Part shown: positions 52,806-61,732 of the stretch, piece after piece
Layout of the letters: every line of letters begins with the position of its first letter
Numbering within the stretch: position 1 is the first letter of the stretch
Assembly (NCBI RefSeq): GCF_025993685.1
Contig: NZ_DAJPEN010000001.1
Span: forward strand, 2,170,001 to 2,234,000
Source of the DNA: Bacteroides mediterraneensis
GTDB lineage: Bacteria; Bacteroidota; Bacteroidia; Bacteroidales; Bacteroidaceae
Length of the DNA: 64,000 bases
Direction: 5' to 3'
Translations under genes and position numbers: made by a program
The notes under the pieces: generated by a model
The model's input: only the letters and a program-made list of their open reading frames with translations
The model's database searches: none
What the model was told of the DNA's origin: nothing

Positions 52806-52857
52806 GAAGCGCGGAAGCCAGGGTATCGGGAGATACCTCAAGTTCCGCGCTTCTTTT
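52806..52857 (+). terminator. intrinsic terminator after the Met/Cys-rich gene
   Basis: GAAGCGCGGAA (52806-52816) pairs with TTCCGCGCTTC (52843-52853), a smaller inner hairpin sits in the loop, and TTTTATTT follows. It is T-rich on the plus strand only, so it serves the rightward gene. Confidence 0.85.
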
Positions 52858-52883
52858 ATTTCATACCACCTGAAAGGGCAGTC

Positions 52884-54089
52884 TCAGTTTTTCAGACGTA
52901 CCATGTGGCGAGCATAGCACCACACCACCACATAACCGACAAAGGGTACCACAAAGGCCCAGTGCATGTCGGCATAGTCGCCTACCAGCCCCATGAGCAC
53001 GGGACCTACGGCACCACCCACCGGCGACATCATCAGAAAGGAAGAGGCGCGCTTCGTATGGCTGCCCAGTCCTTTCAGGGAGAGGGCAAAAATGGTGGGG
53101 AACATGATGGCTTCGAAGGCATAACCGCAGAGCAGGGCCACGAACGACACGGAGCCCAGGTCGAGAATCACCAGCAGCGTGGTGACGACCGTTCCCGTAG
53201 CACACCAGAAGAGCATCTTCTCGGCCCGTACACGGCGCATAATCCAGCTTCCCACGAAACGGCCCACCATGAACAGTCCCAGTCCGCCGAACGACAGAAT
53301 CAGGGAGGCATCGCGGGCGTTCATCCATCCCACCTCGGTCACGTAGTTGATGAAGAAACTGTTGATGGAAATCTCGGCCACCTCGTAGGCAAACAAGGCA
53401 ATCAGACCGAAGACAAACAGCTTATGTGCCCAGAGGCCGACACGGTTTCCTTCGCTGTCCACCTCCTCTTCGTGAGGAATCTCGGGCAGGCGTACCCGCA
53501 CAAAAGCCAGAGCGGCCAACAGCACAATCACGCCCATCACGGCGTACGGAAGGGCCACATTGCCGCTGGCTCCTTTGTCCTCGTCGGCAAACAGAAGGAT
53601 GCCCGTCAGAATGGGAGCAAAGATGCATCCCAGTCCGTTGAACGACTGGGCGAAATTCAAGCGGCTGGCAGCGGTCTCCTTCGCCCCCAGTTCCGTGACA
53701 TACGGATTGGCGGCCGTTTCCAGGAAGGTCAGTCCGCATCCGATGACGAACAAGGAGAACAGAAAGAAATTGAACGACATCCAGTGCTGTCCGGGAATGA
53801 ACAGCAGGGAGCCGATGCCATACAGCAGCAGCCCCAGCACCACACCCCGGCGGTATCCGTAACGGTTGATGAACAGTCCGGCGGGGATGGCCATGATGAA
53901 ATAACCCATGTACATCGTGGCCTGAATCATGGCCGAGTGGGTACGGGTGATGGTGAGCAGTTCCTGAAAATGCTTGTTCAGCACATCCAGAATGGCATGG
54001 GCAAATCCCCACAGGAAAAAGAGTGAGGTAATCAGTACAAAGGGGAACAGGTATTGGCGTTCCACCAAGGCAACTCCGTGTTTCTTCAT
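52884..54089 (-). CDS. FucP-type MFS sugar permease
   Basis: 402 residues from the ATG preceded by AAGGAGG at nine bases; an in-frame Met seven codons upstream overlaps the HAD gene. Twelve helices. Family marks of L-fucose/glucose-galactose proton symporters: SLFFLWGFAHAILDVLNKHF, LETAANPYVTELG, RLNFAQSFNGLG. Probably imports a hexose, deoxyhexose or polyol by proton symport. The strong ribosome site sits just after the HAD stop, so it is the last gene of the leftward lipid-headgroup operon and may import the headgroup precursor. Confidence 0.92.
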   Translation of the reverse strand: MKKHGVALVERQYLFPFVLITSLFFLWGFAHAILDVLNKHFQELLTITRTHSAMIQATMYMGYFIMAIPAGLFINRYGYRRGVVLGLLLYGIGSLLFIPGQHWMSFNFFLFSLFVIGCGLTFLETAANPYVTELGAKETAASRLNFAQSFNGLGCIFAPILTGILLFADEDKGASGNVALPYAVMGVIVLLAALAFVRVRLPEIPHEEEVDSEGNRVGLWAHKLFVFGLIALFAYEVAEISINSFFINYVTEVGWMNARDASLILSFGGLGLFMVGRFVGSWIMRRVRAEKMLFWCATGTVVTTLLVILDLGSVSFVALLCGYAFEAIMFPTIFALSLKGLGSHTKRASSFLMMSPVGGAVGPVLMGLVGDYADMHWAFVVPFVGYVVVWCYARHMVRLKN

Positions 54090-54102
54090 CCGTGCCCCTC
54101 CT

Positions 54103-54825
54103 TTATACATACGACAGCAATTCCGGCAAATCGGTAATGATGAGGTCCGGAAGGGTTTCGTCTATCTCTTCATTTCCCCAGCCTTCGCCTTTCAGCCAGG
54201 CCACCTTGCAACCCACTTTCTTCGCGGGCACCATGTCCTTCGAGAAGGAATCACCTACCACCAGCACATTCCCGGCGGGCAGGCCCATGGCTTCCACGCC
54301 CAGGCGGTAGATGGCCGGGTCGGGTTTGCGTACGCCCACCACCGACGATTCGATGATGTCGGCAAAGAAATCGAACAGGCCGAAGTCTTTCAGGATGGTC
54401 TGGATGTTTCCGTAGAAATTGGACACCAGCACCAGCTTATAGCGTTCGGAAAGGGTCTTCACCACGGGACGGGTACGCTCCAGCACGTCCAGCACGTAGC
54501 GGTAGCAGCTGTCGGCCACCTTTTCGGCATAACGCTCACGGCTGGCAGTCGCTTCGTCCAGCTTGCCCTGCTCCACCAGGTATTTCACCTGAATGTCGGT
54601 CTTGATACGCAACACATCGTGGAAGTCATGCTCCGGCTTCACCAGCGGCACCCGGGCCAGCGTGCGCTCGCCGTGCACGTACGCCTCACGGAAGCTGGCT
54701 TTGTCCACCGGCACCTGAAACGCTTCATACTTGCTCCACAACACTTCCGCCCAGTGGCGGCTGTTCGTATCAATCGTACCTCCGTAATCAAAGATTACGC
54801 CTTTCACATCTGTCAGTTTATTCAT
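54103..54825 (-). CDS. HAD-superfamily (subfamily IA) phosphatase-like hydrolase
   Basis: 240 residues. Motif I is VIFDYGGTIDT: the nucleophile Asp is present, but the Asp normally two residues on (DxDGT) is Gly. Motif II Ser in LVSNFYGN, motif III Lys in VGVRKPDPAIY, motif IV acids in VLVVGDSFSKDMVPAKK. A helical cap lies between motifs I and II. Some HAD phosphatases lack the second Asp, so activity is not excluded. Overlaps the flippase-like gene by eight bases. In context it could dephosphorylate a phospho-headgroup lipid. Confidence 0.88.
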   Translation of the reverse strand: MNKLTDVKGVIFDYGGTIDTNSRHWAEVLWSKYEAFQVPVDKASFREAYVHGERTLARVPLVKPEHDFHDVLRIKTDIQVKYLVEQGKLDEATASRERYAEKVADSCYRYVLDVLERTRPVVKTLSERYKLVLVSNFYGNIQTILKDFGLFDFFADIIESSVVGVRKPDPAIYRLGVEAMGLPAGNVLVVGDSFSKDMVPAKKVGCKVAWLKGEGWGNEEIDETLPDLIITDLPELLSYV

Positions 54826-55825
54826 CTTTTGTAGTATTTTGGGTTCCGTTGCCGACTTTCATCAGCAACACTCCGATTACAATCCAAATCAATTCGCGCA
54901 CACGGGTAATCAGTCCGGTATAGATGCCGAACGCACTCGGGATGGCCAGTCCGCCCACGGCCAGCGCGAATCCCCCCTCACGGGCACCCAGCTGCATGGG
55001 CGAGAAGAAGAACAGGTTGGCAAACAGGGAGGTGAAGGCCATAATCAGGATACAGGCCAGGAAACTCACGTGGTCGGTCAGGATGTTCAGGATGAAGAAC
55101 ACCTCGGCACAGCCCACGATGCGGGCCGTGAACTCCAGTCCCAACGACGTGTAGAACGTACTCTTCCGCTGCTTGTGGAGTTCGGCAATCTGTGCATCCA
55201 CCCGCTCCAGCGATTCTTTCCTCTCGGTCAGGAAACGGTGAGCCCAGCGTTTCACGTAAGGCACATGACCCAACAGCTTGAACGTGCGCACGGCCATTCC
55301 GTTGCGGTAGCCTTTCATGAAGAAATAGATGGCCAGCAAGCAGAAGAAGACCACCACCGACAGCACAATGCCCATTCCCCAGTTCATCGGTTCAAAGATG
55401 ACATACAGCACCGCTGCCGACAACCAGAAGCAGAAATGGGAGAAAATGTGCATCATCACGTAGAGGATGACCGACGAAGTGGCTTTGCTGGCTCCCACGT
55501 AAGGGGTCAGCTCCATGATACGGTAGGGCTCCCCTCCCATCAGTCCCACGGGAGTGGCATAGTTCAGGGCAAAGCCGGAAACGGTCAGCTTGTACACCTT
55601 CCAGAAAGGTACCTTGGCATGTTTCCCGTCGCGGATAATGACATACCACGACCAGGTGTTCAGGTAGTAGATGAATACCCACAGCAGGATGACTGCCGGA
55701 AACCAGATACCGGCTTTCCGCAGGTTCTGCCAGAGTTCCTGGTAGTCCATGTCGAACGTGCAGAGCATGACCACGATGGCAAAGATGCCGAAGAACCAGA
55801 ATATGTTGCGAAATTTCTCTTTCAT
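54818..55825 (-). CDS. LPG-synthase-TM / YbhN-type integral membrane protein (flippase-like)
   Basis: 335 residues with about eight helices. The family segments YYLNTWSWYVIIRDGKHAKV, VSGFALNYATPVGLMGGEPY and FSPMQLGAREGGFALAVGGL match the PF03706-type membrane domain, in which the buried GG-E-R residues are typical. There is no C-terminal aminoacyl-transfer domain. Relatives move lipid-linked molecules or modify lipids. Translationally coupled to the CDP-alcohol phosphatidyltransferase (start and stop share base 55825). Confidence 0.9.
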   Translation of the reverse strand: MKEKFRNIFWFFGIFAIVVMLCTFDMDYQELWQNLRKAGIWFPAVILLWVFIYYLNTWSWYVIIRDGKHAKVPFWKVYKLTVSGFALNYATPVGLMGGEPYRIMELTPYVGASKATSSVILYVMMHIFSHFCFWLSAAVLYVIFEPMNWGMGIVLSVVVFFCLLAIYFFMKGYRNGMAVRTFKLLGHVPYVKRWAHRFLTERKESLERVDAQIAELHKQRKSTFYTSLGLEFTARIVGCAEVFFILNILTDHVSFLACILIMAFTSLFANLFFFSPMQLGAREGGFALAVGGLAIPSAFGIYTGLITRVRELIWIVIGVLLMKVGNGTQNTTKDE

Positions 55826-56772
55826 TATTTGGCGTATTTATGGTAAAGATATGCACACAAGGCCTCGTGACGACGACGCATATAGACGAACAAGGAAGTC
55901 ATCACCACAATCTCGAAGATAAAATACAACCAAGGCTCGCCAATCAGCAGACTGATGTAAAGGGCTATCGCACGGGTGTTGAAAGTCAGGATGTTGGTGT
56001 ACTTCATCAACGGGAGGCTCAGGGCGCGGAACTCGTCACGCAGCGACTGAGGAATATTGTCGCCATAACGTTCCTGCACAAAGGCATAGAAACGCTGGAA
56101 ATTAGGTGTCATCTGCTCCTGCTTGCGGGTATAATTACCGTAGAAATACAGGAAAGCCTTCCACCAGAAATTGCCTTTCCAAGGCAGACTGTGGAAAATC
56201 TCACGCTGTTGCTTGAAATTGTCCAATTCACTGCCAGCCTTTCCTTTTAGGAAAAACAAGTGGATGTTGCGGTAATAGTCGGCCAGCGTACACTGCTTAC
56301 TGTGGCACACCGTACCGGAGAACAAGGCAATCAGCCAGATATAAATGCTCCAGGTCTGTCCGGAAGCCTCCCCGATATGGAAAGGAAGCGGTTGGTTAGT
56401 CAGACGCAGACTGATGGCCACATAAATGGTAAAGAACCAGAGGTCGCCGGCAAATCCGTCGAGCATACGTCCCCAGCGGGTTTTCTTGCCGGTCATGCGT
56501 GCCAGCTGTCCGTCGCAACTGTCATAATGGTTGGCCCACATCAGCAGGAAGATACCAATCAGCGTATGGGTCATGTCAGGATAATAGAACATCACCCCTG
56601 CTGCCATCCCAAGAATGATGGACAGGATAGTCACCACATTAGGATGTACCCCGAAACGCTGGAAAAACAAGGCCCACACATAACCGATGGGGCGATTGAA
56701 ATGGATGTCCAGAAACTCTTCTGTATCCATGGACTTGAAAGAAGCCTCTACTCCTTTTTTCTCCGTACTCAT
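55825..56772 (-). CDS. CDP-alcohol phosphatidyltransferase family protein
   Basis: 315 residues, about 100 more than a minimal family member; a helical, charged insert lies at ~170-250. The catalytic signature reads DxxDGxxAR-x8-G-x3-D-x4-D (from YDSCDGQLAR), while the family consensus ends D-x3-D, so the last Asp is displaced by one residue. About six membrane helices. It transfers a phospho-alcohol between a CDP-activated partner and an acceptor alcohol. Overlaps the ATP-grasp gene by four bases. A phosphatidylinositol-phosphate-synthase-like role is the leading guess. Confidence 0.9.
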   Translation of the reverse strand: MSTEKKGVEASFKSMDTEEFLDIHFNRPIGYVWALFFQRFGVHPNVVTILSIILGMAAGVMFYYPDMTHTLIGIFLLMWANHYDSCDGQLARMTGKKTRWGRMLDGFAGDLWFFTIYVAISLRLTNQPLPFHIGEASGQTWSIYIWLIALFSGTVCHSKQCTLADYYRNIHLFFLKGKAGSELDNFKQQREIFHSLPWKGNFWWKAFLYFYGNYTRKQEQMTPNFQRFYAFVQERYGDNIPQSLRDEFRALSLPLMKYTNILTFNTRAIALYISLLIGEPWLYFIFEIVVMTSLFVYMRRRHEALCAYLYHKYAK

Positions 56773-57638
56773 TCTTTTTCTAATTTGTGCATGATGCGGT
56801 TATAAATACATTTGGCTATTTCCGGTCCGGCTTCCACGCGACAGCGGGCAAAGCTGGGCCAGTCGTTGAAATCGATGATACGGATTTCGCCCGTGGACGA
56901 TACCACGCAGTCGCCTCCGTAAATAGGAACGTTCAGCACTTCGGCGGCCTTGTTGGCGTAAGCCTGTAACTGCTTCACGTCGAAGGGGAATCCACGGGTC
57001 TCGCCATTGATGGCTTCCAGTCCGAACTTACTGTGCGACTGTTCCGTGGGATAGAAACTATAGAAGAAATCGGTTCCCTGCACCCCGTAGAACTTCACCA
57101 AATCACCGACCAAATGCTCGTTGACCACGGCCACCGGGATGTTCCGTTTCCGGAAATCGGCCATCACCACCTCCGCCTCTTCCCGGCACTCCACATACAC
57201 CACGTCTTCTTTCACCATGGCATGCGAGTTGCCCCGCTTGATCCAGCAAGGGAAAATGGAAGGGGTAAACTTCCCGTCGGTGGGAATAATGAAACTCTGT
57301 GGATGGGGTACCCCGTTTGCCATAAGCAATTCCGTCATCTGCTGACGGACACAATTATCGATGCCGTACGCTGAATTCACCACCAGCGCTCCCCCGGCTT
57401 CCAGTTCTTTCAAGCGTTCAATTGTGGCTCTGTCGCGCGCCATGTCAAAGATAAACGCAGCCTCTATCTTTTGGGCCACAAACTCCTTTTCCGGATACAC
57501 AGTGACCTCACACCCCATTTTCTCCAATGCTTCTGCCGCCAGCCGGAGGATGGCAGCGTCATTGTCTACATGATTCGGGGAATACTCATTACCGCGGCTC
57601 ACACCGACTACCCGAATCTTCTCTCCTTGTTTATACAT
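56769..57638 (-). CDS. ATP-grasp-like protein of unknown specificity
   Basis: 289 residues. It starts RVVGVSRGNEYSPNHVDNDA, and the C-terminal third has VSSTGEIRIIDFNDWPSFAR, the acidic metal-binding strand of ATP-grasp enzymes (D-x-N-DWPS), with the ATP-side segment CWIKRGNSHAMVKED. No close family is named with confidence; RimK-like ligases or inositol-phosphate kinases are the nearest fold relatives. It lies between the nucleotidyltransferase and the CDP-alcohol transferase, so a phosphoryl or carboxyl-ligation step on the same headgroup is plausible. Confidence 0.8.
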   Translation of the reverse strand: MYKQGEKIRVVGVSRGNEYSPNHVDNDAAILRLAAEALEKMGCEVTVYPEKEFVAQKIEAAFIFDMARDRATIERLKELEAGGALVVNSAYGIDNCVRQQMTELLMANGVPHPQSFIIPTDGKFTPSIFPCWIKRGNSHAMVKEDVVYVECREEAEVVMADFRKRNIPVAVVNEHLVGDLVKFYGVQGTDFFYSFYPTEQSHSKFGLEAINGETRGFPFDVKQLQAYANKAAEVLNVPIYGGDCVVSSTGEIRIIDFNDWPSFARCRVEAGPEIAKCIYNRIMHKLEKE

Positions 57639-57704
57639 TCTATCTTTTTATTCTAGATTTTTCGCAAAAAATCAGGTTTTATTCTTTTATCTCGTTTGGT
57701 ATAT

Positions 57705-58412
57705 TTAATCTTGTCCGTTCAAAAAAGCCTCTGCTTTCACAATGTCGCCCGCATGGTCTACATCCAGAATCTTTGAAAAGGGATAAGCCTTGAGCTGCAA
57801 GCCGTCGGCCACCAGCTGGCGCTGGAAGTTGCGCATGCGCGACATGCCCTGCGCCATGCATTTCTCCAACGTCACAATCGACTTGGGCGACAAGCAATAG
57901 ATTCCGCCGGAAATGTAGCGGGTGTCGGACTGCAGACTGTCATAGAACCCGGTGATGCGATTGGACGCATCCGTACCGATGTACAGGGGTTTTTCGTCGT
58001 CGATATAATCTGTCACGGCCATCATGCCATCACCGTCGAAAGCCTTGAAGGCCTCGATGAAACGTGCGAACTCTTCTTCCCGGAAAATGGTGTCGACGGT
58101 GGTCAGACAGAAACGGTCGTCTTTCAGGTAACGGCTCAGCTCATAAAAGCTGTGCATGGAACTGGGGGTGGTCTTGACCACTACCCGCAAAGGCACTTCG
58201 GATGTCTTTTCCAGTTCATGCAGATGTGCCTTCGTAAGGGGCACCTCGTTGTTGATGATGACAACCACTTCTTCCGCCCCGTTCTGTGCGAAGATATGTA
58301 TCAGGCGGTCGATCATGGCCACTCCGTTCAGTTGCACCAAAGGCTTGGGCAACTGAACTCCTTCCTGTGACAACCGGGACCCCTCCCCGGCTGATATGAT
58401 TGCAAACTTCAT
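57705..58412 (-). CDS. NTP-transferase (sugar/polyol-phosphate nucleotidyltransferase)
   Basis: 235 residues. It starts KFAIISAGEGSRLSQEGVQL then PKPLVQLNG, the GxGxRL...PK signature of nucleotidyl transferases. TVDTIFREEEF provides the metal-binding Asp region, and DYIDDEKPLYIG follows. It joins NTP to a sugar- or polyol-phosphate. Two bases after pdxA and 66 bases before the ATP-grasp gene. Because a CDP-alcohol transferase follows, a cytidylyltransferase (for example for inositol phosphate or glycerol phosphate) is the best guess. Confidence 0.88.
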   Translation of the reverse strand: MKFAIISAGEGSRLSQEGVQLPKPLVQLNGVAMIDRLIHIFAQNGAEEVVVIINNEVPLTKAHLHELEKTSEVPLRVVVKTTPSSMHSFYELSRYLKDDRFCLTTVDTIFREEEFARFIEAFKAFDGDGMMAVTDYIDDEKPLYIGTDASNRITGFYDSLQSDTRYISGGIYCLSPKSIVTLEKCMAQGMSRMRNFQRQLVADGLQLKAYPFSKILDVDHAGDIVKAEAFLNGQD

Positions 58413-58413
58413 G

Positions 58414-59508
58414 TTATTCTTCTTCTATGCTATCTAATTTCAGTTTATCACTATCGTCACGTTTTTCATAATACTGCTTGCGCAACGGGCGTGCACTGAT
58501 TTCTTTCTCCCATGCACGGTTGCGGAACACGTCCATGGCCACATACACGGCCTGACGGAACGAATCTTCCGAAGCCACGCCTTTTCCGGCAATGTCGTAG
58601 GCCGTGCCGTGAGCCGGCGAGGTGCGTACGATAGGCAGTCCGGCGGTGAAGTTCACGCCTTCGTCCATGGCCAGTGCCTTGAACGGAGCCAGTCCCTGAT
58701 CGTGATACATGGCCAGGATACCGTCGAAGTGGGTATAGTTACCGGAACCCATGAAACCGTCGGCCGGATAAGGTCCGAAGCACTGCACACCCTTGGCAAT
58801 CATTTCCTTCATGGCCGGAATGATAATCTCCTCCTCCTCCGTTCCCAGCAGACCGTGGTCACCGGCATGTGGATTCAAGGAGAAAACGGCGATACGAGGA
58901 TTGTCGATGCCGAAATCCTTCTTCAGCGACTGGTGGAAGATTTCCATCTTTTCCATAATCAGTTCCTTGGTCAGCATGCCGGGGATGTCGCGCACCGGCA
59001 CATGCCCCGTGACCAACGCCACGCGGAAGTCACCTTTCAGCAGAATCATGAGAGCCTTCTGCCCGTCGCCCACCCGTTCCTCGATGTATTCTGTGTGTCC
59101 GGGAAAATGGAACGTATCCGACTGGATGGTATGCTTGTTGATGGGAGCCGTGACCAGCACATCAAACAAACCGTCCCGATAATCGGCCAGTGCTTTTTCC
59201 AGTGCCGTCAATGCCGCCTTTCCCGCTTCGGGAGTCGGTTTGGAAAGCTCCACCTTCAGCTCTTCCTCAATGCAGTTCACCACATTCACCCTTCCGTCCT
59301 GGGCATCTTCCGCCGTATTCACGATGCTGAAGTTAGTCGGTATCTCCATGGCCTTGCGATGATAAGCCGCCACCTTGGGCGAACCATAGACGACCGGTGT
59401 ACACAGTTCCAGCATGGTCGGGTCGGAGAAGGTTTTCAGGATGACCTCATAACCTACCCCGTTTATATCTCCATGAGTGATTCCCACTCTAATTTTACGA
59501 TTTTCCAT
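58414..59508 (-). CDS. pdxA: 4-hydroxythreonine-4-phosphate dehydrogenase
   Basis: 364 residues, slightly longer than E. coli PdxA (329). Motifs: ITHGDINGVGYEVILK at the start, TAPINKHTIQ, FPGHTEYIEE, HDQGLAPFKAL (zinc ligands) and SPAHGTAYDIAGKG. It oxidises 4-phosphohydroxythreonine in pyridoxal phosphate synthesis. Follows the DUF4837 gene by two bases, so it shares the operon with rlmN and the lipid-headgroup genes, although the pathways are unrelated. Confidence 0.97.
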   Translation of the reverse strand: MENRKIRVGITHGDINGVGYEVILKTFSDPTMLELCTPVVYGSPKVAAYHRKAMEIPTNFSIVNTAEDAQDGRVNVVNCIEEELKVELSKPTPEAGKAALTALEKALADYRDGLFDVLVTAPINKHTIQSDTFHFPGHTEYIEERVGDGQKALMILLKGDFRVALVTGHVPVRDIPGMLTKELIMEKMEIFHQSLKKDFGIDNPRIAVFSLNPHAGDHGLLGTEEEEIIIPAMKEMIAKGVQCFGPYPADGFMGSGNYTHFDGILAMYHDQGLAPFKALAMDEGVNFTAGLPIVRTSPAHGTAYDIAGKGVASEDSFRQAVYVAMDVFRNRAWEKEISARPLRKQYYEKRDDSDKLKLDSIEEE

Positions 59509-59510
59509 AT

Positions 59511-60575
59511 TTATTGCTTATTCTGTTCAGCTTCTTTGTTCACTTTTTCTTCCGAAATGGCATTGTCTACCGGAATCTCCGAAACTTCCTTCTCCGACGG
59601 AAGCTGCAAGGTGTAAAGCGCCGCATTCAGTTTACGAATCTGGTCGCGTTTCAGCTTGCCCGGGTTATAGACAAACCCTTCCACCACGATGACGCGAGCA
59701 TGCTCACGGTCTACACGTACATGCGATACGAACGGACCACCCATGGCATCGTTCTTCATGTCCCACAAACCACGGGCCTCAAACGCATAATCTCCTTTCA
59801 CAGTAATATTGCGGGTAGTAAGGAAAATGGAATCGGATGTTTCCATATACATGCCTTCCCGCTCACCCGGCAGGTTGACCTTCATCACCGAGTCGCGCTT
59901 GTGGATGAAATATTCCTTGGTAAAGGTATCCTTATCGCGGAACGGATAGGAATACATCACGAAATTCAGGTCGTTCAGGTTACTGGAAGCCCAAAGGAAA
60001 TCCTTTCCTACCTTATACGATTCCAGTTCCACCGGCATCCAGATGTCGCAGTCGAACAGACTCTTCACCTTCGTAGAAATCAGTTCGCTGTGCTTCTTTT
60101 CCAACAGTTTGACCTGACGGTTCATCTCAGCACGGGTGAAGAAATCGATAATCACCTGTCCGTTCTTCGACACATAATCGGCAAATTCCTGCTGGTTAGG
60201 TGCCTGGATGGTCATAATCATCTGCGGAGAAGAATAGGCATCACGGGTATATTTGAATTTGGGCTGCGTGTAAATGTCCTGAATGTCCACGATAATGATG
60301 TTGCGGAACAGACGGACCGACCGGTTAAACGCATCCGGCCGCACACGTGAAATACGGAACGAGCGTTCCGGCTGAGGCAAACCCGGCACATCGGTGTCCA
60401 ACACGTGGAAGAGCGCACTGTCCGGACTCATCCAACATTTGTCGTCGGCTACTACCATCACTTCGTAGGGGCGTCCGCTGGACACTGGAGTGATGATGCT
60501 CTTTCCGCCGTTCCGGCAGGAAGAGAATGACAGCACTGCCAAGGCTATCCCAAGATAAAATGTTACTCGCTTCAT
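59511..60575 (-). CDS. DUF4837-family lipoprotein
   Basis: 354 residues with a lipoprotein signal (LGIALAVLSFSSCRNGGKSI, Cys at about 20). The body matches the Bacteroidetes DUF4837 type: GRPYEVMVVADDKCW, FRISRVRPDAFN, and a late VVEGFVYNPGKLKRDQIRKL. The C-terminal 30 residues are Glu/Lys-rich and probably disordered. Function unknown. Sits between rlmN (12-base gap) and pdxA (two-base gap). Confidence 0.88.
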   Translation of the reverse strand: MKRVTFYLGIALAVLSFSSCRNGGKSIITPVSSGRPYEVMVVADDKCWMSPDSALFHVLDTDVPGLPQPERSFRISRVRPDAFNRSVRLFRNIIIVDIQDIYTQPKFKYTRDAYSSPQMIMTIQAPNQQEFADYVSKNGQVIIDFFTRAEMNRQVKLLEKKHSELISTKVKSLFDCDIWMPVELESYKVGKDFLWASSNLNDLNFVMYSYPFRDKDTFTKEYFIHKRDSVMKVNLPGEREGMYMETSDSIFLTTRNITVKGDYAFEARGLWDMKNDAMGGPFVSHVRVDREHARVIVVEGFVYNPGKLKRDQIRKLNAALYTLQLPSEKEVSEIPVDNAISEEKVNKEAEQNKQ

Positions 60576-60587
60576 AATATTCTGGTA

Positions 60588-61643
60588 TTAAATGGTTTCA
60601 CTTTCTTTTTCTTTTTTCTCGGCCTGTTGCTGGGCGGTAGAAAGCATGCCGCAAGCGGCAAAAATATCTTCTCCGCGGGAGGCACGGATGGTGGCAAACA
60701 AGCCATGCTGAGTCAGATAATCACGGAACGCAATCATCGACTCCATATCGGCCCCTTCCAAATCCACATTCGGGATGGCATGGAAACGAATCAGATTCAT
60801 CCGACAATCCAGTCCCCGCAACAGCTTGACCAGTTCCTTGGCGTAAATCAGGCTGTCGTTCACTCCCTTGAACACGATATATTCAAAAGACAGGCGGCGC
60901 TGCTTGCTGAAATCATATTTACGGAGGATATCCACGATTTCCGTGATGGAGAACGCCTTCTCGGCCGGCATCAGTTCCCGGCGCTGGGCGGGAAACGGCG
61001 AATGCAAGCTGATAGCCAGGTGGCAGTCGCTCTCTTCCAGGAAGCGCTCCAACCCTTTCCGCAGACCTACAGACGACACCGTGATACGCTTCGGACTCCA
61101 TTTGTAGCCATAATCGGCCGTCAGGATTTCCAAGGCACGCAACACCTCATCGAGGTTATCGAACGGCTCTCCCATTCCCATGAACACCACATTGGTCAGG
61201 GTGTCCCGCTCGGGCACCGAATAAATCTGGTTCAGAATCTGGGCAGCCGTCAGGCTGGTAGTGTAACCCTGCTTTCCGGTCATACAGAACTTGCAGTTCA
61301 TCTTACATCCCACTTGCGAAGACACGCAGAGTGTGGCCCGGTCTTCGTCGGGAATATATACGGATTCGATGTAATCACCTTCGGGCGTGCAAAACAAGTA
61401 CTTCACTGTTCCGTCTACCGAACGCATCGCATGTACCGGTGCACTGGCCCCCACTTCGTAATTCTCCATCAACCGCTCACGGTTCTTCAACGAAAGGTTG
61501 GTCATCTCTTCAATCGAACCCACCTTCTTGTCGTACAACCACGAAGCAATCTGTCCGGCCGTAAACTTGGGCATCCCCAAATCCTGCACAATCGCTTTCA
61601 ATTCGTTCAGTGTTTTCCCCAATAAAGGAGCTTTTGTCATCAT
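60588..61643 (-). CDS. rlmN: 23S rRNA (adenine2503-C2) methyltransferase
   Basis: 352 residues from the Met-Met pair of MMTKAPLLGKTLNEL; the second Met is equally possible, and codons further upstream precede the predicted transcript. Radical-SAM cluster motif CKMNCKFCMTG, a GEPFDNLDEV segment, and the C-terminal catalytic Cys in DIFAACGML. It methylates A2503 of 23S rRNA (and usually A37 of some tRNAs). First gene of the long leftward operon and divergent from the glycosyltransferase fusion gene. Confidence 0.97.
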   Translation of the reverse strand: MMTKAPLLGKTLNELKAIVQDLGMPKFTAGQIASWLYDKKVGSIEEMTNLSLKNRERLMENYEVGASAPVHAMRSVDGTVKYLFCTPEGDYIESVYIPDEDRATLCVSSQVGCKMNCKFCMTGKQGYTTSLTAAQILNQIYSVPERDTLTNVVFMGMGEPFDNLDEVLRALEILTADYGYKWSPKRITVSSVGLRKGLERFLEESDCHLAISLHSPFPAQRRELMPAEKAFSITEIVDILRKYDFSKQRRLSFEYIVFKGVNDSLIYAKELVKLLRGLDCRMNLIRFHAIPNVDLEGADMESMIAFRDYLTQHGLFATIRASRGEDIFAACGMLSTAQQQAEKKEKESETI

Positions 61644-61673
61644 AATTCTCTTATATTCTACACATTTAGCGTA

Positions 61674-61681
61674 CAAAGTTA
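61674..61681 (-). promoter_or_regulatory. -7 box of the rlmN operon
   Basis: The minus strand reads TAACTTTG, fitting TAnnTTTG and identical to the MATE gene box. Predicted start near 61667 with a ~24-base leader. Confidence 0.6.
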
Positions 61682-61704
61682 GGGAAAAAATAAGATATAT
61701 TCCC

Positions 61705-61712
61705 TATCTTTG
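61705..61712 (+). promoter_or_regulatory. -7 box of the glycosyltransferase fusion gene
   Basis: TATCTTTG followed by T matches TAnnTTTG, 20 bases before the ATG. Only 23 bases separate it from the opposing rlmN box, so the two promoters overlap and may interfere. Confidence 0.6.
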
Positions 61713-61732
61713 TCCGTATAAATGTATTAAAT

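Noticed and set aside
57655..57672. GATTTTT/AAAAATC hairpin between the nucleotidyltransferase and ATP-grasp genes
   Set aside because: The stem is A/T only and lies within an otherwise continuous operon; too weak to call a terminator.
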